A stretch of 64,000 nt of DNA from NCBI RefSeq assembly GCF_001434055.1, contig NZ_AZCZ01000012.1, forward strand, positions 1-64,000, read 5' to 3'. This document shows positions 25,205 to 34,049 of the stretch, piece after piece. Source of the DNA: Levilactobacillus parabrevis ATCC 53295 (GTDB lineage Bacteria; Bacillota; Bacilli; Lactobacillales; Lactobacillaceae). The position numbers and the translations under genes are program-made. Position 1 is the stretch's first letter. Every line of letters starts with the position of its first letter. The notes beneath the pieces were generated by a model. The model saw only the letters and a program-made list of their open reading frames with translations, did no database searches and was not told the DNA's origin.

Positions 25205-25271
25205 CTGTGGGTTGGTTAAACTAGTTTCAAATTTTTTGAAAGTGGCAGCCGCAGGCGGAAGTTACGCACAG
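25205..25271 (+). promoter_or_regulatory. Structured leader of the YfcC-type gene
   Basis: CTGTG (25205-25209) can pair with CACAG (25267-25271). Within are an inverted repeat (TTTCAAA/TTTGAAA, 25225-25241) and a 20-nt motif (25244-25263) 18/20 identical to one in the DUF2264 leader. It lies 60 nt before the start codon. Confidence 0.4.
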
Positions 25272-25329
25272 TTTTCGGAATTGTTTAAAAGCAAGGACAG
25301 AAGTCAACTAAGAGCAAAGGGGTGGAAAC

Positions 25330-26883
25330 ATGGATACACCAGCACAACAACCTAAAAAGAAGTTCAAGCTGCGAATGCCCGGCGCGTTTGTGATCTTATT
25401 CATCTTAACGATCGTTGCCGTGATGGCGACCTGGATGATTCCTGCGGGGTCCTATTCCAAGCTTGCTTACGAATCGTCCAGCTCGTCATTGGTCATCACT
25501 AAGCCTTCGGGGAAGACGGAAAAGGTGGCGGCCACTCAGGAACAACTGGATAAGCTGGGTGTCAAGATTCAGATCAAGGAATTTACCTCAGGCGGGATCA
25601 CCCAGGCCGTCTCGATTCCCAATACTTATCAACGGTTGAAACAACATCCGGCGGGCTTGGGCGCCATCACCAGTAGTATGGTGCGTGGGACCATCGAAGC
25701 CGTGGATATCATGGTCTTCATCTTCGTGTTAGGAGGACTCATCGGTGTGGTTAAAGCCAGCGGGGCGTTTGAAGCCGGCCTGCTGGCGTTGACCAAGAAG
25801 ACGAAGGGTCACGAATTTATGTTGATCTTCATGGTGGCCGTCCTCATGATCTTAGGAGGAACGCTCTGTGGGATTGAAGAGGAGGCCGTGGCCTTCTACC
25901 CGATTTTGGTGCCGATCTTCATTGCGATGGGCTACGATTCCATCGTCTGTGTGGGGGCCATCTTCCTGGCGAGTTCGGTCGGGACGTCGTTCTCCACGAT
26001 TAATCCGTTCTCCGTGGTGATTGCGTCCAACGCGGCCGGCATCAACTTTACGGAGGGAATCGTTTGGCGGATCGTCGGGCTGATTGTGGCTTCCATCTTC
26101 GTCATCTGGTACCTGCACTGGTACAGTAAGAAGGTGAAGAACACGCCGGCCTTCTCCTACACCTACGAGGACCGCACGTCGTTTAACAAGATGTGGTCGG
26201 TAGCCTCCGGCGACAGTGAAGAAGGCAGCGAGTTTACCTTCCGGAAGAAATTAATCCTGATTCTGTTTGTGGTGACGTTCCCCATCATGGTCTGGGGCGT
26301 GATGTCTCAGGGCTGGTGGTTCCCAACCATGGCGTCATCCTTCCTGGCATTTGCCATTATTATCATGTTCCTGACAGCGACTGGTAAATACGGGATCGGT
26401 GAAAAGGGTGTCGTGGATGCCTTTACCAACGGGTCTGCGAGCCTGGTCGGGGTCTCGTTGATCATTGGACTTGCCCGGGGGATTAACCTGGTCATGAACG
26501 AAGGTCTCATCTCCGACACGATTCTCCAGTATTCCTCAACACTGGTGGCGCACGTGAGTGGATCGGTCTTCATTCTGATCCTGATGCTGATCTTCTTCGT
26601 GCTCGGGTTCATCGTGCCATCCTCATCTGGTTTAGCCGTGCTGGCAATGCCAATCTTCGCACCGTTAGCCGATACGGTTGATATTCCACGGTTCGCCGTG
26701 GTTACGGCCTACCAATTCGGTCAGTATGCGATGCTCTTCCTGGCGCCAACCGGGCTGGTGATGGCAACCCTGCAGATGCTGGACATGAAGTACTCGCACT
26801 GGTTCAAGTTTGTCTGGCCAGTCGTTGTCTTCGTGCTGGTCTTCGGTGGCGCCATCCTGGTCGCAGAGGTGCTGGTCAGTTGA
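25330..26883 (+). CDS. YfcC-family amino-acid transporter, probable arginine/ornithine antiporter
   Basis: A 517-residue membrane protein with about 12 hydrophobic segments after a short Lys-rich N-terminus, in the YfcC/DcuC-like group. Landmarks are MPGAFVILFILTIVAVMATWMIPAG (a YfcC opening, residues about 16-40), GGTLCGIEEEAVAFYP and IVPSSSGLAVLAMPIF. YfcC-type proteins in lactobacilli often accompany deiminase genes as arginine/ornithine exchangers (established association); here it follows argF-arcC. It has its own leader after repeat B. ATG start with AAAGGGGTGG. Confidence 0.82.
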   Translation: MDTPAQQPKKKFKLRMPGAFVILFILTIVAVMATWMIPAGSYSKLAYESSSSSLVITKPSGKTEKVAATQEQLDKLGVKIQIKEFTSGGITQAVSIPNTYQRLKQHPAGLGAITSSMVRGTIEAVDIMVFIFVLGGLIGVVKASGAFEAGLLALTKKTKGHEFMLIFMVAVLMILGGTLCGIEEEAVAFYPILVPIFIAMGYDSIVCVGAIFLASSVGTSFSTINPFSVVIASNAAGINFTEGIVWRIVGLIVASIFVIWYLHWYSKKVKNTPAFSYTYEDRTSFNKMWSVASGDSEEGSEFTFRKKLILILFVVTFPIMVWGVMSQGWWFPTMASSFLAFAIIIMFLTATGKYGIGEKGVVDAFTNGSASLVGVSLIIGLARGINLVMNEGLISDTILQYSSTLVAHVSGSVFILILMLIFFVLGFIVPSSSGLAVLAMPIFAPLADTVDIPRFAVVTAYQFGQYAMLFLAPTGLVMATLQMLDMKYSHWFKFVWPVVVFVLVFGGAILVAEVLVS

Positions 26884-26912
26884 GTTTAGTGAGTTGAAAT
26901 TGAAAAGTTAGC

Positions 26913-26963
26913 AAATAGCCGCCAGTCCCTGTCACTGAATTGCGATGGGGCTGGCGGCTATTT
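26913..26963. terminator. Bidirectional terminator between YfcC and the second glucuronidase
   Basis: A stem of about 16 bp (26913-26928 with 26948-26963) lies between convergent genes, with A/T tracts at both ends. Confidence 0.8.
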
Positions 26964-26980
26964 AGGTTGGATTAGACAAG

Positions 26981-28792
26981 TTAGTTTTTAGATTTGTAGC
27001 CAAAATCAGGAATGTTACGCCAGCGCTCAGAGAGGTAACGCACAGCCTGTTTGGGTTCGCGGGCCCGGGTGAAGATGCCCTTCTTGTTGCCTTGCACCCG
27101 CTGAATGCCGAATTTCGTTTGAAAGTCGGCGAAGTTCCAGAGCTGTTCACCCACAAAGTTCGGGATCTCATCGAAGACTTTACTGTAGGTCCGATAGTAA
27201 TCGGTCTGATATTCCTCGGAGAATGGTTCGCCGTAAGCGCTGTGGACGCCGGCAATGGTATCGGCGCCATACTCGGTGAACATGATTGGTTTGTCGGGAT
27301 ACAGTTTTTGCCACGCCTGTAATTCTGCGCGGAGGTGAGTCTCGGCGGCTGACAGGTCGCCGGTATCGAGGTACCAACCGTAGTAGCGGTTGAGAGCCAG
27401 TACGTCGACCAGGTCGGATGATTTATCGGCGGCGGGTGACGCTTGAATCTCACCCACGTAGGTTAAGGGCCGATTCTGGGGATCTAACTGGCGCGCTAGC
27501 TTGAAGAGTGGCGCGAAGTATTCGTGGGCCCCCAGCGAGTAGTTGGCGGCTTCATTGGCGATTGACCACATGACGACACAGGCGTGATTCTTATCGCGGT
27601 CGATCATTTCGTGAATGACCTGACGGTGGGCCGGTTCGGTCTTCATTTTGGTCCAGGTGCCGTCATTGAAGTCGGGCTGAACGACGGCATTCATATTGAA
27701 ATCAAAACGGGTCATTAGCCCGACCGCGGGCGTTTCGTCGATGACCACGATGCCTTCGCGGTCGCACAGCCGCATCATTTCATCCGAGTAAGGGTAGTGC
27801 GAGGTGCGAAAGGAGTTGGCACCCATCTGCTTCATGAGGTTGATGTCGAGAACGTTGTAGGCCGGGTTGAGCCCCTTGCCGTTGACGTAGGTGTCCTCGT
27901 GCTTACCGAAGCCTTTGAAGTAGAACGGTTGATTGTTAATCAGAAATTGGCCAGCTTTGACCTCGACCGTGCGGATGCCGAACGGCTCGTCGTACTGGTC
28001 AATGATCGTACCAGCAATAGTTCCGGACACATGCGCCGTATAGAGGTAGGCGTTGCCGGGTTGCCAGAGATGGGCGTGTGGGACAGTTGCCGTGTGGGTG
28101 GTTGGGTCGACGGTCGCCACGACTTGGCCGGTGGCATCGCAGATGGTCGTTGTCAGGTCGAGCCCCTCACCGGTTGAAGTGACCGTCACCGTAGCCGTTC
28201 CGGTAGTGAAATCTACCGTAGGGACGATGGTCACGTCACTGATGAAGTGCTGGGGTGTCGTGTAAATCTTAACCGGGCGGTGGATGCCGGCGTAGTTAAA
28301 GAAATCGAAGTTCTCATCGACGTGACGGGTCACCCGGCCATCGGCGTCGGTCGTTTCGTGATAGTTGCCGACGGGCAAGGTCGTGTGGTCGAGAAGGTTG
28401 CTGACTTTGACGGTCAGACGGTTCTTGCCGGGGATGAGGTGGTTATTTAAAACGACCTCAAATGGAGTGAAGCCGCCCTTGTGATGGGTAATTTCGATAC
28501 CATTGACGAAGACCCAAGCCTCGTGGGTGACGGAACCAAAGCGTAAGACGAGCCGCTGGTCTTGAAGGGCGTGCATGATGGTGAAGTCACGTTCGTACCA
28601 GAAAAAGCCATCGTGTTGGCGAATCTTGGGGTTCACCGTCTGGTCGTTGAATGAGGCCGGGACGGCCATGAGCGTGGTGGTGGCGAGGGGCTGGGTGACT
28701 TCGACCGGGTGTTGTTCGTCTTCGACCTTGAATTTCCAGGTGCCGTCGAGGTCGAGGACGGTGCGGTCAGAATTGCTGACGGGATAGAGCAT
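26981..28792 (-). CDS. uidA: Beta-glucuronidase, GH2, second paralogue
   Basis: A 603-residue GH2 enzyme of the same layout as that at 9861-11669. The acid/base Glu is in WSIANEAA (about 411), the nucleophile in FTEYGADT (about 504), and GNKKGIFTR holds the N-x-K carboxylate-binding motif. The acid/base region reads NEAA rather than NEPD, as in many GH2 glucuronidases. It appears monocistronic; ATG 28792 follows AAAGGAG on the minus strand. Sequence divergence in the outer loops suggests different aglycone preference from the first copy. Confidence 0.92.
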   Translation of the reverse strand: MLYPVSNSDRTVLDLDGTWKFKVEDEQHPVEVTQPLATTTLMAVPASFNDQTVNPKIRQHDGFFWYERDFTIMHALQDQRLVLRFGSVTHEAWVFVNGIEITHHKGGFTPFEVVLNNHLIPGKNRLTVKVSNLLDHTTLPVGNYHETTDADGRVTRHVDENFDFFNYAGIHRPVKIYTTPQHFISDVTIVPTVDFTTGTATVTVTSTGEGLDLTTTICDATGQVVATVDPTTHTATVPHAHLWQPGNAYLYTAHVSGTIAGTIIDQYDEPFGIRTVEVKAGQFLINNQPFYFKGFGKHEDTYVNGKGLNPAYNVLDINLMKQMGANSFRTSHYPYSDEMMRLCDREGIVVIDETPAVGLMTRFDFNMNAVVQPDFNDGTWTKMKTEPAHRQVIHEMIDRDKNHACVVMWSIANEAANYSLGAHEYFAPLFKLARQLDPQNRPLTYVGEIQASPAADKSSDLVDVLALNRYYGWYLDTGDLSAAETHLRAELQAWQKLYPDKPIMFTEYGADTIAGVHSAYGEPFSEEYQTDYYRTYSKVFDEIPNFVGEQLWNFADFQTKFGIQRVQGNKKGIFTRAREPKQAVRYLSERWRNIPDFGYKSKN

Positions 28793-28981
28793 AGATTGTA
28801 ATCTCCTTTGGTTATCAATGTGGGGTTAGTGAAGAGTTAGGATACTGCAAGGTTAGGATAGCACGCACCGACAGCGCTTACAACTGAGAGCCTGTTCGAA
28901 CCGTTACGGTATGCCAGCGGGGTGTGCTATACTAGCAAAATGTAAGCAATATACCGTGAAATCTTCAAGGAGGATGCCCGA

Positions 28982-29653
28982 ATGTCACTGACGACCGCAA
29001 AGAATTATCTCTTATTAACTGAAAGAATTGGCAAGAAGCCGATGCTGCGAACTCGTTTTACCACCCAAGCCTACCTGGTTCTAGCCACGTTACTGGATCT
29101 ACGTGACCAGGATGTCCTGACCGTGACCGCGGGTGAAATGAAGATTGCTGACCAAGCCAAATTGGCGGCACTCCCGCAATACTTAGACGAGCTCAAGAGC
29201 CGGCTACAAGATGACCTGCAACAGGATGTCCAGCTTAAGTCGGTATTGAAAGTCGTCACGAGCTGGAACATTGTTAATGAAATTTATGACGGTATCGGTG
29301 GTGAGCTGGAGCGGGACGGCCGGGTGGAGAAGGTCGTCTTCCAAAATAATTTGAAACCGCACATTATCTATGAACCAACGGCGGTCAGCCGGACCCACGT
29401 TGCTGACACTCTAGCTCAGGACATCGACAGTCATCAACTGACGGCGGCGGATGTAAATCTGTGGTTGTTATTGCGGCAGCAAAAGGCATTACCGTATCTC
29501 TTCAGTGATGAGGCGCGCCTGACCAAATTGACCGCCGAGTTTGATCGGCAGACGGTAACTGATACGGATGCTGCAACGACACAGGTATTGACCGAAACAG
29601 CTGGTGAGATCATTCAGATGAAGAAGTTTGAAATGGATGGTTGGTTAAGCTAA
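28982..29653 (+). CDS. Uncharacterised protein, possibly GPP34 (GOLPH3)-like
   Basis: A 223-residue soluble, helix-rich protein without signal or membrane segments. The opening (LLLTERIGKKPMLRTRF, then a hydrophobic helix and LRDQDVLTV) resembles the start of GPP34/GOLPH3-type phosphoinositide-binding folds found in some Gram-positives, but the similarity is weak and I would not rely on it. ATG 28982 follows AAGGAGG. It is monocistronic with a good terminator. Confidence 0.6.
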   Translation: MSLTTAKNYLLLTERIGKKPMLRTRFTTQAYLVLATLLDLRDQDVLTVTAGEMKIADQAKLAALPQYLDELKSRLQDDLQQDVQLKSVLKVVTSWNIVNEIYDGIGGELERDGRVEKVVFQNNLKPHIIYEPTAVSRTHVADTLAQDIDSHQLTAADVNLWLLLRQQKALPYLFSDEARLTKLTAEFDRQTVTDTDAATTQVLTETAGEIIQMKKFEMDGWLS

Positions 29654-29671
29654 ATAGGTTGTGGTAAAAAT

Positions 29672-29712
29672 AAACGGTCACCTCAGTTTGCTGGGGTGAC
29701 CGTTTGTTTTTA
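29672..29712 (+). terminator. Terminator after the 223-residue protein gene
   Basis: AAACGGTCACCTCAG (29672-29686) pairs with 29691-29705 (one wobble), followed by TGTTTTT. Confidence 0.88.
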
Positions 29713-29747
29713 GTTTTAGAAAATCTCATATTCGTCTGGATTTCTCT

Positions 29748-30464
29748 TTAAAACAGCAAGTAGTAAATCCCGCTCACCCCAATAAAGACGTAGATATACC
29801 GCTTAACGGTACCGATATTCAGGTGATTCAGCAGGTGTGCGGCAATCGCCGTTCCAATGATGGCGCCAACCATCCCGACCAGGATGTAGGGAATCACGCT
29901 GGTGGTGAGAATGCCATTGAACACCCGCAGCGTGGTGATATAGACGATGTCGATCAGAAAAAAAGTCTGGATATTCCCAATGTATTCGCCAGTGGTGTTG
30001 GCTAGCGAGAGAAAGTACAGCGCCATTAACGGGCCACCGATACCAAACAGACCATTAAAGAAGCCAGAGATAATCATGAAGATGCCGGCGACCAGCCACG
30101 GATAGGGTTTGGTCCCGGCATTTTTGTTAAATGAAAAGTAGAGGGACAGCGCAATCAATAGGCCACCGAGGAGCATGCGCAGCAGGTGGACGTCGAGCAC
30201 TCGGACCAGATGAACCGACCAGGCCGCCACACTGGCGTAGACCAGGAAGGGAATGATGATTCGCTTGATATGGATGTCGTGGCGGTAGCGCAGTACCAGC
30301 GTGAGGACACTGGCCGCCATGATCAGCGAAGCCACACCGGCGCTTTCCGCAATCGGCAGAATGCTAGGCAGAAAAATCATCATCATGATAGCCGCACCGA
30401 AGCCCGTCAATCCCTGAACCAAGCCGGCGAGAAAGCCAAATAAAATTATGAGTAGCCAGGTCAT
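29748..30464 (-). CDS. TauE/SafE-family membrane exporter
   Basis: A 238-residue protein with about seven to eight hydrophobic segments and the family pattern GFLAGLVQGLTGFGAA (about 9-24) near the N-terminus, repeated in degenerate form at FFNGLFGIGGP (about 136). TauE/SafE proteins export sulfite, sulfoacetate or related anions; many bacterial members have no known substrate. It stands alone. Confidence 0.88.
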   Translation of the reverse strand: MTWLLIILFGFLAGLVQGLTGFGAAIMMMIFLPSILPIAESAGVASLIMAASVLTLVLRYRHDIHIKRIIIPFLVYASVAAWSVHLVRVLDVHLLRMLLGGLLIALSLYFSFNKNAGTKPYPWLVAGIFMIISGFFNGLFGIGGPLMALYFLSLANTTGEYIGNIQTFFLIDIVYITTLRVFNGILTTSVIPYILVGMVGAIIGTAIAAHLLNHLNIGTVKRYIYVFIGVSGIYYLLF

Positions 30465-30577
30465 TGATCAAATCTCCTTAAAAATAACTTAGTCTCAGTG
30501 TGGCCGATTGCCGAGAAGATGTCAACGCGTGAACGGATTCAAGCATGAGGGTTGCCAGCCAGTGCCATTGATGTTAT

Positions 30578-30601
30578 AGTGTAATAGTAAAATATAACAC
30601 T
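30578..30601. promoter_or_regulatory. GntR (YtrA-type) operator
   Basis: AGTGTA (30578-30583) and AACACT (30596-30601) form an inverted repeat with a 12-nt gap just before the ribosome binding site, like the AGTGTA-N-TACACT sites of YtrA-type repressors. Autoregulation is inferred. Confidence 0.6.
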
Positions 30602-30616
30602 AGGGAGGCGGCGGAT

Positions 30617-30988
30617 ATGCATTTCGATGATAAGATTCCAATTTATTATCAAATCAAGAATCATATTTACCACGAAATCATCACGGGTACGCTACAACCA
30701 GGGGAAAAGTTGCCGTCCGTTCGGCAGCTGGCGGTGGACGTCACGGCTAATGTCAACACGGTTCAGCGGGCATTAAGCGAGATGATTGCGGCCGGAATCA
30801 TTGAATCCAAACGCGGTAGGGGGAATTTTGTCACGATGGAAACGACCAAGATCACGGCGTTAAAAACACAGCTGGTGACGACCCAGCTGGCACATGTTTA
30901 CCAGCAGTTGCACGCCTTGAATCTCAGCGATGAAGAAATTTTAGTGAGCGTGCAACAGTACATTGAACAGAGGGGGCAAAACAAATGA
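30617..30988 (+). CDS. GntR-family regulator, YtrA subgroup
   Basis: A 123-residue protein: winged helix (IPIYYQIKNHIYHEIITGTL at about 7-26, then LPSVRQLAVDVTANVNTVQRAL) and a short C-terminal dimerisation tail, the YtrA layout without a sugar-binding domain. Such regulators repress the ABC operon they begin, often induced by cell-envelope antibiotics. It overlaps the next gene by ATGA. A likely operator is at 30578-30601. Confidence 0.9.
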   Translation: MHFDDKIPIYYQIKNHIYHEIITGTLQPGEKLPSVRQLAVDVTANVNTVQRALSEMIAAGIIESKRGRGNFVTMETTKITALKTQLVTTQLAHVYQQLHALNLSDEEILVSVQQYIEQRGQNK

Positions 30989-31695
30989 CGGACAGCTTGG
31001 AAATTCAAAATGTGACCTATAAACGCGGGATGAAGACGATCTTGCACGATGCCAACCTGACGCTAGCCCCCGGGAAGATTGTTGGGCTACTTGGCGAGAA
31101 TGGTGCCGGAAAGACGACCTTGATGCGCTTGATTACGGGAAGCGCTAAGGGCGCGGGCGTTATTACCGTGAGCGGCGAGAGTGCCGAGGCTGATCGAAAA
31201 CGCAACGTCAGCTTTTCCGAACAACTCCGCGGGTTTGCGGGCAGCACGAAGTTGACCCGGATCGTTGATTTTTATGAAACGGTCTACGGTGACTTTGAAG
31301 CGGACCGCTTCACGGAGCTAGCGACATTCTTACAGATTGATACCAGCCTCAAGCTGGCGGCATTGTCCAAGGGGATGAAGGAAAAGTTAGTCATTGCCCT
31401 GACATTAGCGCGGCGGACAAACCTCTATTTATTGGATGAACCCTTCAGTGGTATCGACAGTATGAGCCGTAAGAAGATTATCAACAGTATTATCCAGTGG
31501 AAACCGGAGAACGCGACGATGGTGATTAGTGACCACTACGTTTCTGAGATTGCACCGATTCTGGATGAAATCGTAGTTGTTAAGGATCAGACCATTTACG
31601 CGCACCGACAGGCCGATGAGGTGCGGGCAGAATTCCATATTGGGATTGAGGCTTACTATGAGAGCCTGTACGAGAGGGGCAATGACAATGACTAA
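30985..31695 (+). CDS. ABC transporter ATP-binding protein
   Basis: A 236-residue ATPase with Walker A GENGAGKTT (about 36-44), a degenerate signature ALSKGMKEKL (about 130) and Walker B NLYLLDEPFSG (about 145). It pairs with the following permease and is controlled by the preceding GntR protein. The substrate is unknown; YtrA-type ABC systems often act in antibiotic resistance. Confidence 0.9.
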   Translation: MTDSLEIQNVTYKRGMKTILHDANLTLAPGKIVGLLGENGAGKTTLMRLITGSAKGAGVITVSGESAEADRKRNVSFSEQLRGFAGSTKLTRIVDFYETVYGDFEADRFTELATFLQIDTSLKLAALSKGMKEKLVIALTLARRTNLYLLDEPFSGIDSMSRKKIINSIIQWKPENATMVISDHYVSEIAPILDEIVVVKDQTIYAHRQADEVRAEFHIGIEAYYESLYERGNDND

Positions 31696-32461
31696 TTTTG
31701 GCAAATTATTTAAGGTGTTCAACCGCAGCAAGTTTTCGGCGGTTAACCAGTTAATGTTGATTGAGCTGGCGGCGATTGCAGTCAGCCTGATCTGGACGTT
31801 GGTCTCGGGCCACATGTCGCAGATGAACTTTCTGGGAGCTGTGAGCGGCTGGTCTGGCTTGGTCTACATCGTGGGATTTGTTCTGATTGCCCGACAAGCT
31901 GAGATGGCTTTCACACGGGACACGTACCGATTGATTCCGGCTAAGAACGTCACTTTTTATGTGGCAAATTTAGTGTCTTCGCTGGTCATGTTCCTGTACC
32001 TAATCCTGTTACAAGTCGGCTTGCACCTGATTGGCCTCGCGGTTGCTTGGCGTAAAATCCGCAGTGAGCTAGGGGGACTGACCATGAGTCACCCCTTGGG
32101 CATCAGTGCCGGGGATATTACGCAAATTGGGTTGACCGTGACGTTGCTGGTGCTAACGGTCTTTGTCCTCGCACTGACGACGGTCACGCTGATCCACTTG
32201 ACGGTTAGTGCCACAAATAACTTCCTGCCAGCTGCGGGTAAGCGGGTCGTGGATGCTATCCTGTATATTGTGGTGATTCTATTGGTGATGCGTGTGGGTG
32301 TCTTCTTGTTCGCCCAGCTCAATCAGGTCATGACGACCCTTAACGTCCAAGGGCTGACGAACATGGTGATTCCACTGATTGGGATGCTGGTCGTGGCCGC
32401 ATTGGAGTCCTTCATCAGCGTCTTCCTGATGAAGCGTTGGGTGGAGACGGTTGCGAACTAG
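31688..32461 (+). CDS. ABC transporter permease subunit
   Basis: A 257-residue protein with about six hydrophobic segments (starting near residues 22, 48, 95, 145, 187 and 222). It overlaps the ATPase gene by 8 nt. ATG 31688 fits the GAGAGGGG site best; ATG 31682 is too close to it. Little sequence conservation is usual for this class. Confidence 0.85.
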   Translation: MTNFGKLFKVFNRSKFSAVNQLMLIELAAIAVSLIWTLVSGHMSQMNFLGAVSGWSGLVYIVGFVLIARQAEMAFTRDTYRLIPAKNVTFYVANLVSSLVMFLYLILLQVGLHLIGLAVAWRKIRSELGGLTMSHPLGISAGDITQIGLTVTLLVLTVFVLALTTVTLIHLTVSATNNFLPAAGKRVVDAILYIVVILLVMRVGVFLFAQLNQVMTTLNVQGLTNMVIPLIGMLVVAALESFISVFLMKRWVETVAN

Positions 32462-32490
32462 GCCTATCATTTAAATCCGAAATAAAGTAA

Positions 32491-32536
32491 ACACCGAGGA
32501 ACCGTGCTTAAATTAGCACGGTTCCTCGGTGTTTTT
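32491..32536. terminator. Bidirectional terminator between ABC operon and ROK gene
   Basis: A perfect 18-bp stem (32491-32508 with 32515-32532) with flanking A and T tracts lies between convergent genes. Confidence 0.92.
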
Positions 32537-32546
32537 GTGTGTTCAT

Positions 32547-33665
32547 TTAGATGTTTTGTAAGAGTTCTTGAGTGGCTGGAATTGCCGCCCCAATAGCAAC
32601 GGCGTGGTCAACGACGGTTCCACGTTTCAGGTATCCTGGTGTTTCGGGAAAGACGGATAGTTTGCCCAATCGGTGTTTTAGAGCCGTGATATTGGCTTCG
32701 CTGAGGTACTTCGTTAACTCGCCGGCAATGACGATAGGGAGGTCAACAAACATGTGGAGATTGTAGATGGCTTCCGACAGGTAATTGAGGTAGGTTTCGA
32801 AGCGTTGTTCAATCTGCTTATCGTGATGATGGAGGTCTGCAAAGAATGTACCGAGATCCTCGTTTGCTTGGAGTAGAGAACTGACGGAACAGTAGGTTTC
32901 AATGCAGCCACGGCGACCGCAGTAGCAGATGGGGCCATCGGTGGAGTTTAACGTGATGTGTTCCATCGTGCCACTCCGACCGCTGGGGCTTTTGAAGACT
33001 TTTCCGTTAATGATGATGGCGGTCCCGATGTGCTCGCTGATCGACAGGAAAATACCGTCGGTCGGCTGATTTGCGTATTCGGCAACGGCAACACAGTCCG
33101 CGTCATGGTAGAAAGTCACTGGGAAGGGGAGGTACTGGCCGAAGTTATCGGTCTTCATCCCAGTGCAATCAAGAATCTTACCATAAAGAATCGTCGTACC
33201 ATCGTTGGAAATCAGCCCTTGAATTCCGATTCCCACGCCGCTAATCTGAGTCAAACTGAAGCCCTTGGTTCGTAGAAAAGTCAGCAGTTGTTGGCTGAGT
33301 GCCTGCGCATACTGGTCGTCATTGGCAAAGGGAAGATTAGTTGTATGAATGTCGAGAACCTCATTACGAAGGTTCAAAACGGCAATCGTTGCGTAATTTC
33401 GAAAAATCTCGACACCGACGCTCAGGCTAACATTGGGGTCGATGGCGTAGGCGGTCGCGCGCCGCCCAATTAGTGATTTTAATTGGCCACTCTTAATGAT
33501 CAGGTGCCGTTCGGTTAGTTTTTGGAGATTGGAGCTGACCGTGGGCAAGCTGAGATTCAATTGGTCCGCGATGTCCTGCTTGGAAAGCTTGTCATTGTCA
33601 TACAGCAGATGATAAATATTCGAGTAATTGGAACGTTGAATGGATTGCATATTACTTGTGCGCAT
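32547..33665 (-). CDS. ROK-family transcriptional repressor (XylR/NagC-like)
   Basis: A 372-residue regulator: N-terminal winged helix (KQDIADQLNLSLPTVSSNLQ, about 26-45) and a ROK sugar-kinase-like domain with GVGIGIQGLI (about 135) and the zinc motif CYCGRRGCIE (about 247). ATG 33665 with GAAGGGAG upstream is preferred to the longer frame. It is divergent from a GPH transporter-dehydrogenase-kinase operon, which it probably represses until the sugar is present. Repeated GTGAAA/TTTCAC half-sites lie between the two. Confidence 0.9.
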   Translation of the reverse strand: MRTSNMQSIQRSNYSNIYHLLYDNDKLSKQDIADQLNLSLPTVSSNLQKLTERHLIIKSGQLKSLIGRRATAYAIDPNVSLSVGVEIFRNYATIAVLNLRNEVLDIHTTNLPFANDDQYAQALSQQLLTFLRTKGFSLTQISGVGIGIQGLISNDGTTILYGKILDCTGMKTDNFGQYLPFPVTFYHDADCVAVAEYANQPTDGIFLSISEHIGTAIIINGKVFKSPSGRSGTMEHITLNSTDGPICYCGRRGCIETYCSVSSLLQANEDLGTFFADLHHHDKQIEQRFETYLNYLSEAIYNLHMFVDLPIVIAGELTKYLSEANITALKHRLGKLSVFPETPGYLKRGTVVDHAVAIGAAIPATQELLQNI

Positions 33666-34049
33666 GGTGGGCTCCCTTCTGAATGATTGAATGACTTTAG
33701 TGTAGCACATTTAGACGAAATAGAAAGTGACTTGCCACAATTAAGTAAGCGCTACCAAAGAAATGCAGGCAAGGCTCGTGATTAGTGGCTGGGATGGTTG
33801 TCGGCGAGGTTCCGAACTTAAGAGGATGGATAAGTGAAAATTTCACAGAAGCAAATTAGTTTCACACAATCTGTAGTGGATAAGCGCTGTATCAGTGGGA
33901 ATACTGGATACCGAACATTATGTGAAATTGATATTTAAGTGTTCAACCGGTTGCTTATGAAAACGATTGCAATTATACTAGTGCAGTAATAGATTTTATC
34001 AAATGGGTTTGCAAAACGATTTATACTAATTATTTGTGGGGTGTTGGAA
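33666..34049. other. 384-nt divergent regulatory region
   Basis: It holds GTGAAAATTTCAC (33834-33846), TTTCAC (33860-33865) and GTGAAATT (33922-33929), a cre-like site (33958-33971) and a promoter for the plus-strand operon. A weaker cre-like sequence at 33743-33757 faces the ROK gene. No coding sequence is seen. Confidence 0.65.
33951..33979 (+). promoter_or_regulatory. Promoter of the GPH-SDR-FGGY operon with internal cre site
   Basis: TTGCTT (33951-33956), a 17-nt spacer and TATACT (33974-33979). The spacer contains TGAAAACGATTGCA (33958-33971), 13 of 14 to the cre consensus, so CcpA bound here would block RNA polymerase. Confidence 0.68.

Larger units (their letters stand above)
24828..25329. 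other. 502-nt gene-free region between arcC and the YfcC gene
   Basis: It holds the arcC terminator (24865-24913), structured repeat B (24928-25144) and the leader of the transporter, which contains the TTTCAAA/TTTGAAA inverted repeat and the motif shared with the DUF2264 leader (25244-25263). Confidence 0.7.
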
